Below are positions 40,913-50,889 of a stretch of 64,000 nt of DNA, one piece after another. How positions within the stretch are numbered: position 1 is the first letter of the stretch; every line of letters begins with the position of its first letter. The DNA is from Candidatus Rickettsia kotlanii. GTDB taxonomy: Bacteria; Pseudomonadota; Alphaproteobacteria; Rickettsiales; Rickettsiaceae. The notes under the pieces are model-generated. The model had not been told where the DNA came from, ran no database searches, and saw nothing but the letters and a program-made list of their open reading frames with translations. The DNA lies in NCBI GenBank assembly GCA_030295365.1, contig AP027062.1, forward strand, positions 144,001 through 208,000, given 5' to 3'. Made by a program: the position numbers and the translations under genes.

Positions 40913-41630
40913 CCGCCTTATCGATTGCTGCTTTTAGCTTTGCTATTTCTTTTTTTGAAAGTTTAGTATATTTAATTATTGTTTCTAGAGGCTCTTTATC
41001 AATTAGCATTTCTTTTGGCTATTTCAATATTTCTTCTAGCTTCGCCTTCAGCTCTTCCTGTCTCTTTCATCTTTTTAAAAGCACTAGTTTCAATTCTAAG
41101 CCACTCTAAACGATTTTCATATTCCTCTCTTTCTGCATCATTTAAATTTATTACCTCAATCAAGCACGGTTAATGCTTTTTTTAATACATCATTATCCAA
41201 TTCTTTCGGTAAATTATCTTTATTTAATAAATCATTACGTGTTAAAAATGCTAGCCATATATCTAAAGCATTTTTAACTTTCTTGACGACGTCAGATAAC
41301 TCCTCCTTAGAATTCTTAGCAAATTTATATGTAACTCTATATCTTTAAAATATACTAAACCACTTTTTATTTCCTTTAACTGAAAAGAATTATGATATTC
41401 ATCTGTATCTGTAATACTGGTAAAGTTAAGTATGTGTATCCCTATTATTTTATTTAATGCCGCATAATCTGATCCCTATTTCAGTTGCTCCGTATACATT
41501 TTTGTCCAGTAATACAAAGCTCTTTTATCGTAATCCGTTGCATCAGTTACTTGGATTCCGATATTATATCTAATATTATTTTCTCTCTTTATTTTAGCAT
41601 ATTCTGAGGTAAATATTCTACTATAAATTT
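40905..41630 (-). pseudogene. Rpn/PD-(D/E)XK transposase-family remnant
   Basis: The minus strand yields fragments in three frames: ALYYWTKMYTEQLK, GSDYAALNKIIGIHILNFTS, DTDEYHNSFQLKEIKSGLVY, KVKNALDIWLAFLTRNDL, EYENRLEWLRIETSAFKKMK, then [20 protein letters not shown] and KAAIDKAEK. These match the C-terminal two thirds of the Rpn family (PDDEXK_2), which is abundant in Rickettsia. The catalytic N-terminus is missing, with many stops. Confidence 0.75.
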
Positions 41631-41633
41631 ATA

Positions 41634-42479
41634 TTAAATCTTTTGCTTATTCACCAATCTATATATCTCTTTTTTACTATAAACATCTTTAAATTTGTCA
41701 TAAACAAGTTCGGTAGTAGTTTTGCTACTTAAGTTTTTACTTAAGCAAAGTTCTATAAAATTTTCTAAATTTTTTTGTTGGTTTTGTTCCTGTATATTTC
41801 CTGAAATCAACAATACTATCTCACCTTTTAAAATATTATTTTGATAGAACGCTATTATTTCATCTATATCCCCTGTTTTTATTTCTTGATACAGTTTAGT
41901 TAACTCACGAGCTACACATATGTCTCGGTTTCCTAGTATTTCCTTAGCTACCGATAAAGTATTTATCAAACGAGGGGCCGTTTCAAAAAAAATCAAAGTA
42001 GCCTTAAGATTTACTAGTTCAGAAAAAATCTTTTTCTTACTTTCTATAGTTTTAGGTAAAAACCCGTGAAATAAAAATCGATCAGTAGGAAGAGCTGATA
42101 AAGTTAGAGCAGTAACCGGTGCAGATACTCCCGGTACTACGTCTATATGATAATTAAGATTGCATATATCTCTAACTAACTTGTAGCCGGGATCGGAAAT
42201 TAAAGGAGTCCCTGCATCAGAAATTAAGCTTATTATATTGCCCGATTTTATTAAACTTATGATATTTTCTCTATCTTTCTCGTCACTATGATCATTATAA
42301 ATTTGTAATTTTGTATGAATGTCATGTTTTGCTAGCAATTTTTGTGATATTCTAGTATCCTCGCATAAGATAATATCCGAATTTTTTAAAGTCGATATAG
42401 CACGAAGCGTTATATCTTCAAAATTACCGATCGGTGTTGAAACAATATATAATCCCGGTTTGGAAAGATATCTAATCAT
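41634..42479 (-). CDS. rsmI: 16S rRNA (cytidine-1402-2'-O)-methyltransferase
   Basis: 281 residues of the RsmI/tetrapyrrole methylase fold: GLYIVSTPIGNFEDITLRA, CEDTRISQKLLAKH, LISDAGTPLISDPG, VPGVSAPVTALTLSALPTD, and FHGFLPK. The length is normal. It faces away from the lipoprotein gene at 42504 with only 24 nt between the starts, the arrangement of yraL-yraM in E. coli. Confidence 0.96.
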   Translation of the reverse strand: MIRYLSKPGLYIVSTPIGNFEDITLRAISTLKNSDIILCEDTRISQKLLAKHDIHTKLQIYNDHSDEKDRENIISLIKSGNIISLISDAGTPLISDPGYKLVRDICNLNYHIDVVPGVSAPVTALTLSALPTDRFLFHGFLPKTIESKKKIFSELVNLKATLIFFETAPRLINTLSVAKEILGNRDICVARELTKLYQEIKTGDIDEIIAFYQNNILKGEIVLLISGNIQEQNQQKNLENFIELCLSKNLSSKTTTELVYDKFKDVYSKKEIYRLVNKQKI

Positions 42480-42503
42480 AGTTTTTTAATTTTAAGTAAC
42501 ATT

Positions 42504-43622
42504 ATGGCTAGTATAAAACATAAACTACGAATCGTTCTATCATTTTTTTGCTTGATATATTTAACGTCCTGTCAAACTCCTAAAGAAGAACCTATAAGTC
42601 TTCCTAAAAAAGAACAAACAGAAATTGAGATTGCAATTTTAATGCCAAATCAGGGCCCTGATAGTATTGTCGGGAAACAATATAAAGATTTAATTAAAAT
42701 GGGACTTAACGACGGAATCAAATCTTACATACATGTTACTTCTTACGATGGTTCAGACGAAAAAAACGTTTTAGCCGCTATGGATAAAATAGTAGCACGT
42801 AAAACTAAGATTATTTTAGGTCCTCTATATTCTAACTTTACCTCTCTAATAGCTGAAAAAGCAAAGGTAAATGATATTATTATAATAACTATGTCAAATA
42901 ATCCGGCTCTTGCAGAAGATAAATTATTTGTATTCGGTCATGCACCTTTAAAACAACTGATACGTATCATTAATTATTACGCAAGTAACAACCATAAAGA
43001 TTTTATGGCATTATTACCTAAAGGGAAGCATTCGCAAACTATTAGTCAAGTAATGCAAAATATATTGATTCAGAACAATGCATCATTATCACACACTGAA
43101 TTTTATGAGGATAATCCTGAATCTATAGCAAAAGCCGCAAGAAATATTTCAGACAATACCGATATTATAAATGAACGTAGCGACACAACAAAACCGATTA
43201 TTTATCTATCAGATGATCCAAAAAATTTAAACTTACTCGCTGATAGTATTCGTAAATATAATTTAGATAAAAAGGCTATTTTAATCGGTGATAATCGTAT
43301 TGATATCGATTACCCTGAAAATATCGATATTAGCTTTACCGGCTCTTTAAATTTACTCAATAGCAACGTTCCGGATAGGGCAAAAGACTTAGGTATTAAC
43401 CATATAGGCTTCATGCATCTTCTTTCTTATGATTTAGGACGTATGACTGCAAACTATATAGGCAATGAATTTGCATCTGAAAGGTTTTTAAATAGAATGA
43501 ACAGTAGACAACCTTATATAGGTTTATCCGGTAATATTCATTTCATCGATAGAGTAGCTCAGAGACGATATGATATTATTAGGAAAGAGAATGGGACATA
43601 TTCTACTGTTTCAGGAAATTAG
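42504..43622 (+). CDS. Periplasmic-binding-like lipoprotein (LpoA N-terminal-domain relative)
   Basis: 372 residues. The signal peptide ends LIYLTSC with C23 lipidated, followed by a Pro/Glu-rich linker and a type I periplasmic-binding fold (IEIAILMPNQGPDSIVGKQY, ARKTKIILGPLYSNFTSLIA, FVFGHAPLKQLI). It belongs to the LppC/LpoA-like group; in E. coli LpoA activates PBP1A from the outer membrane. The synteny with rsmI supports that role. The TPR half of gamma-proteobacterial LpoA is absent. Confidence 0.8.
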   Translation: MASIKHKLRIVLSFFCLIYLTSCQTPKEEPISLPKKEQTEIEIAILMPNQGPDSIVGKQYKDLIKMGLNDGIKSYIHVTSYDGSDEKNVLAAMDKIVARKTKIILGPLYSNFTSLIAEKAKVNDIIIITMSNNPALAEDKLFVFGHAPLKQLIRIINYYASNNHKDFMALLPKGKHSQTISQVMQNILIQNNASLSHTEFYEDNPESIAKAARNISDNTDIINERSDTTKPIIYLSDDPKNLNLLADSIRKYNLDKKAILIGDNRIDIDYPENIDISFTGSLNLLNSNVPDRAKDLGINHIGFMHLLSYDLGRMTANYIGNEFASERFLNRMNSRQPYIGLSGNIHFIDRVAQRRYDIIRKENGTYSTVSGN

Positions 43623-43624
43623 GG

Positions 43625-43762
43625 TGTTGTTGTATATTGGTCAATCAGTGGCCTGACCATGTGTTGTACGAACGTTCAGGATGTCCCCCCCCTCTTCCGC
43701 GGGGATGACATCGAGTAGGTTTTTCAAGCCATGCAACAAGGCTGGTCAAGCTACGGGATGAC
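43625..43762. repeat. Mosaic of repeat fragments
   Basis: Contains GGGGATGACATCGAG and CATGCAACAAG, pieces of the 3775-3950 type, followed by GGTCAAGCTACGGGATGAC of the 1358-1495 type. It is a composite graveyard between the lipoprotein gene and tatA. Confidence 0.55.
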
Positions 43763-43782
43763 AAAGGGACACTAAAGATTAA

Positions 43783-43938
43783 TTATTTATTTTTATCACT
43801 ACCGTCGTCTTTCATGCCGTCTTTAAAAGCTTTAAGACCTTTAGCAAGATCGGACATGACTTGTGGTAATTTGCCGGCACCGAATAATACAAAAATAATT
43901 AATAAAACTATTAATAAATGGCTAAAGCTCATTCCCAT
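43783..43938 (-). CDS. tatA: Twin-arginine translocase subunit TatA
   Basis: 51 residues: [20 protein letters not shown] is the membrane helix, followed by the hinge [20 protein letters not shown] (an amphipathic helix with the conserved F/G-KLP and LAKGLKAFK) and an acidic, lysine-rich tail. TatA forms the pore that moves folded proteins across the inner membrane. TatB and TatC are not in the window. The gene is short but typical. Confidence 0.93.
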   Translation of the reverse strand: MGMSFSHLLIVLLIIFVLFGAGKLPQVMSDLAKGLKAFKDGMKDDGSDKNK

Positions 43939-44015
43939 GATATTTTTGCTGTATAAGTTAAAATTTAATTATATAAGATATTATAGCTCTAATCTAGGAT
44001 AAAATAATTAAAGAA

Positions 44016-44615
44016 ATGTTTACTAAAAAACAATTTTCAGAATTTTTTGCTACTTTTTTTTATATCGGGAAAATAAAATACTGCCCAGGCACTTTTGGAT
44101 CGATTGCCGCTTTCCCTCTAACTTATTTCTTAATATATTTTATTGTTAATAACAAAATAATCATTCCTTTCTTAAGTCTTACTCTCGGTGAAGCTCAACT
44201 TGTCAGTATATTTATTATAAGCTTTAGCCTATGTTTAATACTCTTAATACTCGGCACTTATTTTACTAAAATATATTTAAATTATACAAATTCAGAAGAT
44301 CCTAAAGAAGTGGTAATTGATGAAGTAGTAGGGCAAATGCTAACTATCGTTTTAGTATTTTTTTCTGCTTTATTTGCTAATGAATCGTATTTAATTAAAC
44401 ATTTTAGTCCGCTAACAATAAATATTATATTACTTTTCATATTACCTTTTGGCCTATTCCGATTTTTTGATATAGTAAAACCCTGGCCTATCAATTGGTT
44501 GGACAAAAATATTAAGGGTAGTATCGGCGTTATGCTTGATGATTTGCTAGCCGCAATGTTTGCTGCGGTAACTCAATATGCAATTATATTTGTGTTAATA
44601 GATATTCGACAATAG
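44016..44615 (+). CDS. pgpA: Phosphatidylglycerophosphatase A
   Basis: 199 residues with four membrane helices. Family marks: YCPGTFGSIAAFPL at the N-terminus, DPKEVVIDEVVGQM (metal-binding acidic stretch), FRFFDIVKPWPINWLD and GSIGVMLDDLLAA. It dephosphorylates PGP to phosphatidylglycerol in the inner membrane. Confidence 0.95.
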   Translation: MFTKKQFSEFFATFFYIGKIKYCPGTFGSIAAFPLTYFLIYFIVNNKIIIPFLSLTLGEAQLVSIFIISFSLCLILLILGTYFTKIYLNYTNSEDPKEVVIDEVVGQMLTIVLVFFSALFANESYLIKHFSPLTINIILLFILPFGLFRFFDIVKPWPINWLDKNIKGSIGVMLDDLLAAMFAAVTQYAIIFVLIDIRQ

Positions 44616-44636
44616 ATTTGCTATAAAAAAAGATCA

Positions 44637-44665
44637 TTGACTAATTTCTAATATAATAATATGAT
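44637..44665 (+). promoter_or_regulatory. Promoter of rplU-rpmA
   Basis: TTGACT (44637-44642) and TATGAT (44660-44665) are separated by 17 nt. The start near 44672 gives a ~30-nt leader to rplU. Confidence 0.65.
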
Positions 44666-44703
44666 ACGATAAATATTTATAAATTTTTAAAGAGATAGTT
44701 TTC

Positions 44704-45021
44704 ATGTTCGCAGTTATAAAAGCAGGTGGAAAACAATATAAAGTAGACAGAAATAGTATTATTAAAGTCGAAAAAATTGATGGAGAACTTGGCTCTAAAA
44801 TTCAGTTTGATCAAATTTTAATGATTGGCGAATATTCAAAGCCTTCTTTTATTGGGACTCCAATAGTTAAAGGGGCTGTAGTTACGGCTGAAATTACTAA
44901 CCAACTTAAAGATAATAAAATTATAGTCTTTAAGAAAAAGCGTAGAAAAAATTATCGTCGTAAAGCCGGTCATCGCCAAGAGTTGACGGAGTTAAAAATA
45001 TTAGATATTACCAAACAATAA
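44704..45021 (+). CDS. rplU: 50S ribosomal protein L21
   Basis: 105 residues. The N-terminus MFAVIKAGGKQYKV and the KKKRRKNYRRKAGHRQ basic segment are diagnostic. It binds 23S rRNA. It is first in the conserved rplU-rpmA pair, 24 nt apart. Confidence 0.98.
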   Translation: MFAVIKAGGKQYKVDRNSIIKVEKIDGELGSKIQFDQILMIGEYSKPSFIGTPIVKGAVVTAEITNQLKDNKIIVFKKKRRKNYRRKAGHRQELTELKILDITKQ

Positions 45022-45045
45022 TAGTAACTTAAAAGGAATTATAAA

Positions 45046-45306
45046 ATGGCAACCAAAAAAGCCGGTGGTAGTTCTAGGAACGGGAGGGACTCAGTTGGTC
45101 GAAGGCTGGGAGTTAAAAAATCCGATGGACAATATGTAATACCCGGTAATATTATAGTTAGACAACGCGGTACAAAAATTCATCCTGGAACGAATGTAGG
45201 GCTTGGCAAAGATCATACAATATTTGCTTTGATAGAAGGTAGAGTAGAATTTTTAACTAAGCGAAATTATAAAATCGTGAATGTTAAAGAAATTGCCAGT
45301 GCTTAA
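45046..45306 (+). CDS. rpmA: 50S ribosomal protein L27
   Basis: 86 residues: [20 protein letters not shown] at the N-terminus, whose tail reaches the peptidyl-transferase centre, then [18 protein letters not shown]. The GGAATTATAA ribosome site is close. It is paired with rplU. Confidence 0.98.
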   Translation: MATKKAGGSSRNGRDSVGRRLGVKKSDGQYVIPGNIIVRQRGTKIHPGTNVGLGKDHTIFALIEGRVEFLTKRNYKIVNVKEIASA

Positions 45307-45390
45307 GTATTGCGGTTTGATCTACTAGTGTTACGTGGAACGAAAAATGCTTTTTATGGCATTGTTGCGTTGATTGGTAAAATCTACTTT

Positions 45391-45488
45391 GTCACCCCGT
45401 AGCTTTACTACAGGATCCATAAAAACAATTTAAAGTACTAAATTATTAGTATTTTAAGCTGGATCCCACGATCAAGTTGTGAGATGAC
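45391..45488. repeat. Dispersed palindromic repeat
   Basis: GTCACCCCGTAGC ... AAGTTGTGAGATGAC, the 1358-1495 family. A flanking GAACGAAAAATGC/CGTTCCAC pair about 45340 and 45495 suggests a second, outer element. It fills the 278-bp rpmA-lysC gap. Confidence 0.6.
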
Positions 45489-45584
45489 AACTGAAAAACG
45501 TTCCACACAATAATGTCTGTAAGCAAGCTAGATGACGACAGGCAGAAATTAATTATATAATATTCTATTAGGCTTTCTTTACTT

Positions 45585-46790
45585 ATGGCCTTAATAATTC
45601 AAAAGTTTGGTGGCACTTCCGTTGCAAATATTGATAGAATAAAAAAAATCGTTCCTATCATAAAAACCGAAATAGTTAAAAATAACCAAGTAATTGTAGT
45701 AGTTTCGGCTATGGCAGGTGTTACTAATCAACTTGTTACATTGTGTAATGAAGTATCAAGCCTTAAAAACATTTCTCAATTTGCAGAATATGATGTAGTA
45801 CTGTCTAGCGGTGAAATAGTCACTGCGTCATTACTAGCGCTCGCGCTTCAAGAAGAAGACATAAAGGCGCGATCATTTCTAGCTTGGCAATTACCGATGC
45901 TCACCAATAATAATCATAGTAAAGCTTTAGTAGAATCAATTACTACAGATTTACTAGAAAAATATTTACAGTTAAATGCCGTCCCTATAATAGCCGGTTT
46001 TCAAGGAATTAACAAATCCAATAGGTTAACTACTTTGGGCAGAGGAGGGTCTGATACTACTGCCGCCTTAATCGCTGCAGCTATGAAAGCTGATAGATGT
46101 GATATTTATACTGATGTGGAGGGAGTATTTACTGCTGATCCAAGAATTATTCCAAATGCCAAGAAGATAAAAGAAATAGATTTTTTAGAAATGTTAGCAC
46201 TAGCATCAAGTGGAGCAAAAGTACTACACCCTAGAGCCGGAGAGTTAGTAATGCGGTATAAAATAGATACGCGTGTTCTGTCAACATTTTCACCAGATAC
46301 AGAAGGTACGTTAATCACTTCAAAGGATAAAAATATGGAGAGTGGGATTATTAACAGCATTACTTCTAATAAAAATTTATTAAAAATATCTGTAAAGAGC
46401 ATTTCTTTAAGTTTTTTGCAAATTGCAAATATGATTACACAAAATAATAATCATATTGAGTTTATGCAAGAGATAAAAAATAATGAAGAATATAGTTTTA
46501 TTACAAACTTAACCGATAAAAATAATTTACAAGCTTTACTGACTAATTTAAAAGATGATAAGCAGATACAAGGTTTTACTTTTGATACTGAAATTGCTAC
46601 AATCTCTCTTATTGGTTATGGGATTAAAAATGATTGTAAATTACTTGAAACGATATTATCAAAGTTAACGAAAGATAATATAAATGTTAACATGATACAA
46701 TTATCAGAAGTTAAAATTAACTTATTCATAAATGATCAAGATGTAGAAAAAACAATTTTTAATTTATATAATCTTTTTAAAATATCTTAA
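45585..46790 (+). CDS. lysC: Aspartate kinase
   Basis: 401 residues: kinase domain with [16 protein letters not shown] (4-19), [22 protein letters not shown] and [14 protein letters not shown], then paired C-terminal ACT domains (about 265-400; [11 protein letters not shown]). It feeds aspartate into the diaminopimelate route for peptidoglycan. The ACT region carries feedback sensitivity in this family; the effector is unknown here. Confidence 0.96.
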   Translation: MALIIQKFGGTSVANIDRIKKIVPIIKTEIVKNNQVIVVVSAMAGVTNQLVTLCNEVSSLKNISQFAEYDVVLSSGEIVTASLLALALQEEDIKARSFLAWQLPMLTNNNHSKALVESITTDLLEKYLQLNAVPIIAGFQGINKSNRLTTLGRGGSDTTAALIAAAMKADRCDIYTDVEGVFTADPRIIPNAKKIKEIDFLEMLALASSGAKVLHPRAGELVMRYKIDTRVLSTFSPDTEGTLITSKDKNMESGIINSITSNKNLLKISVKSISLSFLQIANMITQNNNHIEFMQEIKNNEEYSFITNLTDKNNLQALLTNLKDDKQIQGFTFDTEIATISLIGYGIKNDCKLLETILSKLTKDNINVNMIQLSEVKINLFINDQDVEKTIFNLYNLFKIS

Positions 46791-47028
46791 ATTCGCTCCT
46801 ACTACAGAAAAATTTTATAATTTGTAACAAAAAAAGTTAAAAGAGATTAATTTAAATTTCATATATAAGACCTAAATACTTCATTCAATAGCTTAAATTT
46901 ATTATTTTCATTACAATTATCTTCTATTTACTATTTATTAGTTATATATTAATAAATAAGTCTAAGAGGTTATCTATGAAGTTGTTTTAACTCTCAATTT
47001 TTAAGGGTAAATTTTACAGGAAAAAATA

Positions 47029-47523
47029 ATGAGCGAAGATATAAGGTCAAAAGAAAGATTTAATCGGATTAACGATATATCAGAAACAAATAAAGATGGT
47101 CCAGAAGAAATTAGAAATAATTTTAAAAAATTTGTACTGAATATATTAGAAACAGACAATATAACCCCGTATAAGTTAAGTGAAAAAACAGGTACTCATG
47201 AAACAGCATGGAAAAATTTTCTAGATGGTCGTACAAAAATGCCTGATATGGGAGCAATTGTTGCTCTTGCAGATTATAAAAATGTTCCACTAGATGAAGT
47301 CATAGGCAGAGATATAAATAAAGTAAAAGAGATAACGGTAGAAATAAAACAAACTCCGGAAATATCGGCATCTATAGCTAAACTACCAAAAGATATACTT
47401 CAAGAAGCCATGTCGATAGGAGAAAAAACTAGAGGATTTATTCATAAACCAACAAATAAAAAGACAAAATCTTTTGCTAAACAAGTTAAAAGTTCTAATA
47501 AACCGAAGGGAAGGTCTATCTAA
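47029..47523 (+). CDS. HTH (XRE-like) DNA-binding protein
   Basis: 164 residues. Residues about 35-95 form a five-helix Cro/CI-type fold (NITPYKLSEKTGTHETAWKN, FLDGRTKMPDMGAIVALADY, KNVPLDEVIG). The C-terminal third is basic (KPTNKKTKSFAKQVKSS). No ligand domain is present. AGGAAAA stands 8 nt before the ATG. It is preceded by a ~240-bp AT-rich spacer. Role unknown; it may be a stray antitoxin- or phage-type repressor. Confidence 0.7.
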   Translation: MSEDIRSKERFNRINDISETNKDGPEEIRNNFKKFVLNILETDNITPYKLSEKTGTHETAWKNFLDGRTKMPDMGAIVALADYKNVPLDEVIGRDINKVKEITVEIKQTPEISASIAKLPKDILQEAMSIGEKTRGFIHKPTNKKTKSFAKQVKSSNKPKGRSI

Positions 47524-47530
47524 ATAAAAT

Positions 47531-47665
47531 ATGTTTCTCAATATTGATCCTAATATAAAACTTAAAACCTTACTTGATATTCTAAAATGGGAAACAACTT
47601 CAAAACAACTAAAATGGCCAACAGCACTGCCGCTTACTTCCACTGATATTCCACCACAAAAATAA
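47531..47665 (+). CDS. Small hypothetical peptide
   Basis: 44 codons starting 7 nt after the HTH gene: MFLNIDPNIKLKTLLDIL then KWETTSKQLKWPTALPL. The close coupling suggests co-transcription with the HTH gene. No family is recognised; it may be the 5' end of a truncated gene cut by the next repeat. Confidence 0.3.
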   Translation: MFLNIDPNIKLKTLLDILKWETTSKQLKWPTALPLTSTDIPPQK

Positions 47666-47690
47666 CTAGCAGTAAAAATACACAGCTAAA

Positions 47691-47802
47691 TCTCGATCGC
47701 TTCAGACAAGATGAATTTAAGGACGAGTCTGCACATTGTACATTAATTAGTACGTAACTACAGACGAGTTTCACGAAATTCATTAGTATCAAGCGATCGA
47801 GA
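47691..47802. repeat. 112-bp inverted repeat with TCTCGATCGC ends
   Basis: The left arm TCTCGATCGCTTCAGACAAG and the right arm (ending AAGCGATCGAGA) are complementary at their ends, with inner ATGAATTTAAGGACGAGTCTG opposed to CAGACGAGTTTCACGAAATTCAT. This family is distinct from the other repeats in the window. It abuts the truncated 5' end of the MBL gene. Confidence 0.7.
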
Positions 47803-47827
47803 TTACGCTGTACGAGTAGCCTACATA

Positions 47828-48633
47828 ATGCATGTAACCTTTCGAATTCAAATAGACGGTTTAAATATCTTAACCGATCTGGTATGGTCGGGACGGGTTA
47901 GTCCTTTTACTTTTGCAGGACCAAAGAGAGTGGTAAAACCCGGTATTAATTTTACCGATTTACCTAAAATAGATGTTATATTAATAAACCATAATCACTA
48001 TGACCATTTAGACATCAGAACAATTAAAGATTTATGGGTACGAGATAAGCCTAAGATTATTACACCGCTAATGAATGACGTAATAATCAAAAAACATATT
48101 ACCAATGCAGAAATTGTTACCTTAGGGTGGGGAGAGTCATATAAAGAACAAGAAATACAGTTAAATTCAAAAAGTTTCCAAGAAGATGAAATTAAAGGTG
48201 ATGTAGAATTTTATTTAGAACCGACACAGCATTGGTCGGCTAGAGGAATATTTGATAAAAATAAAGCATTATGGGAAACTTTTATCATTAAAACTAAGAT
48301 AGGAGATATTTGTTTTATAGGTGATTCAGGTTATAACGATACTCTTTTTAAAGAGATCGGAAAAAAACATAATATTTTAATAAGCCTTATTCCGATAATG
48401 AAACCAGTGCATATGCATCCTGAAGAAGCCGTATTTACTCATGTAGACTTAGGCGCTAAATATTTTCTATAGCTAGTCATTTTAACGTCTTTCAATTAGC
48501 TGATGAAGCATTTAATGCCGCTCCTTTGGGACTCTGACAAGCTATGAAAAAACATAATATTGATGAAAATAAGTTTATTATCCCTGAAATAGATGAATTT
48601 TTCCTATTTGTAAAAACGATTTATAGTTTATGA
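47828..48633 (+). pseudogene. MBL-fold hydrolase (NAPE-PLD/RomA-like), broken
   Basis: The open part 47828-48472 has the zinc motif INHNHYDHLD, then FYLEPTQHWSARG and ICFIGDSGYND, as in N-acyl-PE-hydrolysing phospholipase D relatives. The frame ends at KYFL; a shift gives ASHFNVFQLADEAFNAAPLG, then TGA, then QAMKKHNIDENKFIIPEIDE. The start of the fold (the GHAT-type strand) is cut off at the repeat at 47691-47802. It is therefore disrupted at the 5' end, by one frameshift and by one nonsense codon. Confidence 0.8.
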
Positions 48634-48689
48634 ACTTAAATTAGATGTGTTTTGTCTACCCATACTATATATTTTACTGGATCCCGTGA

Positions 48690-48715
48690 ATAAATCACAG
48701 GATGACAGAGAGGAA
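48690..48715. repeat. Fragment of a dispersed palindromic repeat
   Basis: ATCCCGTGAATAAATCACAG followed by GATGAC, one end of the 1358-1495 family, lying past the MBL remnant. Confidence 0.45.
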
Positions 48716-48882
48716 TAATAAGCCATACCAACCACCCCTGAACGACACAAAATTCAGTTTATAATGGAGATAAAAGCATATTTATTACTGAATGAAAATT
48801 GCCAATTTCTGATTTATCACGAGAAGAGAAAACAGAACTACTCAATGGTTGTACTTGGGGCATTGCATTAGTCCATAATATT

Positions 48883-49300
48883 CTACCACTTTTTGCTTCT
48901 ACTATTCCTATAGACATTATCTACATTACTTACTGAACAACCCAAAGCACTAATTAAAAAGTCACGTGTACGAGCTCCATTAGTCTTTATCATTTGTACA
49001 TAATTAAGTAATACAAATATATCAGCTCCTGTTTTTTCTCCTAAAATTATAACAGGTTCACCTATATCTTGAGTCATTGAAAAAGCTTTTTAGGCCATAA
49101 TAAAGGCGTATATAAAGCAGTATAAGTATTATTATAAGAGTTACGGAACGAGATACTAAATCATCAAGCTTTTGTGTTCTAATATCTTTGTGGTACAATA
49201 ACTTAACTCTTAAACCATTCTTCTGCATTGCTAAAGAAATTTCTTGCTTCAACAATTATTCCAAATGATCTTCATAGTCATATTTACGTTCTTTGCAATT
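48883..49300 (-). pseudogene. Unknown gene remnant
   Basis: Two overlapping minus-strand frames: LKQEISLAMQKNGLRVKLLY then HKDIRTQKLDDLVSRSVTLI (to about 49058), and TQDIGEPVIILGEKTGADIF then VLLNYVQMIKTNGARTRDFL (to 48883). They look like consecutive parts of one broken gene. No family is recognised. Confidence 0.35.
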
Positions 49301-49471
49301 ACCAATATCTAGCGTATATACTTCTATGTGCATCGGTAAAACTAATATTTCCTTGTATACATAAGATAATAAAAATTATAGATTTATGAAAAATTTTATG
49401 CATAACATTTAAAGTTAAAAAAATACAAATAAAGATACTTATTATTCATTATTTTCATCAAGATTTATTTT

Positions 49472-50713
49472 TTACCTATTACGGTTAAATAATATGGTCA
49501 TAGAATAAGCAAGTACGGCAAACATGCAAAGATATAAAATCGGGAATAGGTTAAAATCAAATGATTTTATTACCTTTGCACAAATATAATTAGCAGTACC
49601 AGACATTAACATTGAGCCGATATTATGTCCTAAACTTATAACACGATAGCGTTCTTTAACTACAAAAGACTTAATAACTATACTATGAGCAAGAGCATTA
49701 AAAGGTGCAACTGATGCAGCTAACATTAAACTAGCTGCAAGCCCTAAATTAGTCATTTGATATTTTACTGCTATCACAAAAAATACACTTGCTGTAATAG
49801 TACATATAAATGCGATTTTTAATACCGAATTAACTCCTAAGCGATCGGCAATAAAACCGGCAATCGGCATGCAAACAGCAAAACATATTACTATTAAGAC
49901 TGAAAAAGTACTCATAATAATACCAACTGAAGGTAATACGAGCGGTAAATATTGCTTCATAAAGATGATCGCAATTTGATATGTTGCTCCAAAACCTCCA
50001 GCTAAAAATATTAACCATGCAATATTTTTCCATTGCTTTTTAATTATAGAGCTAAGTTTTTTAATAGAATCTTGGCTATAGTGTGCTTTTTTAAACTCCG
50101 GTGTTTCATCAAATTGCCGGCGATAATAAAGAGTTATTAATGCAAGTGGTAAACTTAGTAAAAACGGGATACGCCAACCCCACTCCGGAAAAATATGAGA
50201 ATTAAAGAAATTAGTTGCACCGATTCCGCATAATAAACCCATTACTCCTGTACATCTAGTTATTGCCGAGGTAGTAAATCGATATTTTGCTCCTAAATGT
50301 TCAATAACATAAATCGCTGCACCGTCATATTCCCCTCCAATAAAAATACCTTGCATGAAGCGACATAAAACTAAAATGATTGTACTCCACACTCCTATCG
50401 AGGGATAATCGGGCAATAAACCTATTATTAAGGTCGGGATTACAATACCGATAATCGTAAAACTTAAGGCTTTTTTTCGACCGTATATATCCCCTATACA
50501 TCCAAAAATATAAGCACCCATAGGCTTTGATAAATATGCTGCTGCATAAACAGCAAAAACATTTACAAGCTTTGTTAATAGATCAGTACTGGCTGAAAAG
50601 AATTTATCAGCGATAATTGCTGCTGAAAAACCATATAAACTATAGTCGTAATATTCAATAATAGTGCCTAAAAAAGCACCGAGAACTTTATTGCATGATT
50701 TTGTTTGTTTCAT
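49472..50713 (-). CDS. MFS transporter, ProP-like metabolite:H+ symporter
   Basis: 413 residues from MKQTKSCNKVLGAFLGTIIE. The longer frame to 50776 adds residues encoded by the adjoining repeat. Twelve membrane helices; the loop 2-3 motif is GCIGDIYGRKKAL, and the EYYDYSLYGF N-terminus and GGEYDGAAIYVIEH mark the proline/betaine transporter branch. Rickettsia carries many ProP paralogues; the substrate is unknown. Confidence 0.9.
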   Translation of the reverse strand: MKQTKSCNKVLGAFLGTIIEYYDYSLYGFSAAIIADKFFSASTDLLTKLVNVFAVYAAAYLSKPMGAYIFGCIGDIYGRKKALSFTIIGIVIPTLIIGLLPDYPSIGVWSTIILVLCRFMQGIFIGGEYDGAAIYVIEHLGAKYRFTTSAITRCTGVMGLLCGIGATNFFNSHIFPEWGWRIPFLLSLPLALITLYYRRQFDETPEFKKAHYSQDSIKKLSSIIKKQWKNIAWLIFLAGGFGATYQIAIIFMKQYLPLVLPSVGIIMSTFSVLIVICFAVCMPIAGFIADRLGVNSVLKIAFICTITASVFFVIAVKYQMTNLGLAASLMLAASVAPFNALAHSIVIKSFVVKERYRVISLGHNIGSMLMSGTANYICAKVIKSFDFNLFPILYLCMFAVLAYSMTILFNRNR

Positions 50714-50741
50714 TTTAAAGGTATACTGTGAGTAAACGAAA

Positions 50742-50872
50742 AGTAGGTAGACGAAGTTTAATTTGGAAAAGAGCAAGGCGTCTTGAAGCTGATAACCGCA
50801 GCGTATGTACTAGTACGTGAGGATTATCAGCAAAAGACAACGTAGCCAATTTTTCAAATTTAACGAGTATAT
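50742..50872. repeat. ~130-bp inverted repeat
   Basis: The arms GACGAAGTTTAATTTGGAAA and TTTTTCAAATTTAACGAGT are roughly complementary, with a central ACTAGTACGTGAGG. It is related to the outer parts of 15361-15536 and to 38533-38662. It sits upstream of the MFS gene and extends its open frame. Confidence 0.6.
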
Positions 50873-50889
50873 ATGACCACTTTGGCCGT

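Noticed and set aside
40979..41173. A 64-codon hydrophobic plus-strand frame.
   Set aside because: Antisense to the Rpn transposase remnant, whose minus-strand fragments match a known family.
48720..48900. A plus-strand fragment reading DLSREEKTELLNGCTWGIAL.
   Set aside because: Too short and not matched to any family; flanking stops on both sides leave it unsupported.
50714..50776. A 21-residue N-terminal extension of the MFS transporter.
   Set aside because: It is derived from the adjoining repeat; the conserved family start is MKQTKSCNKVLGAF.
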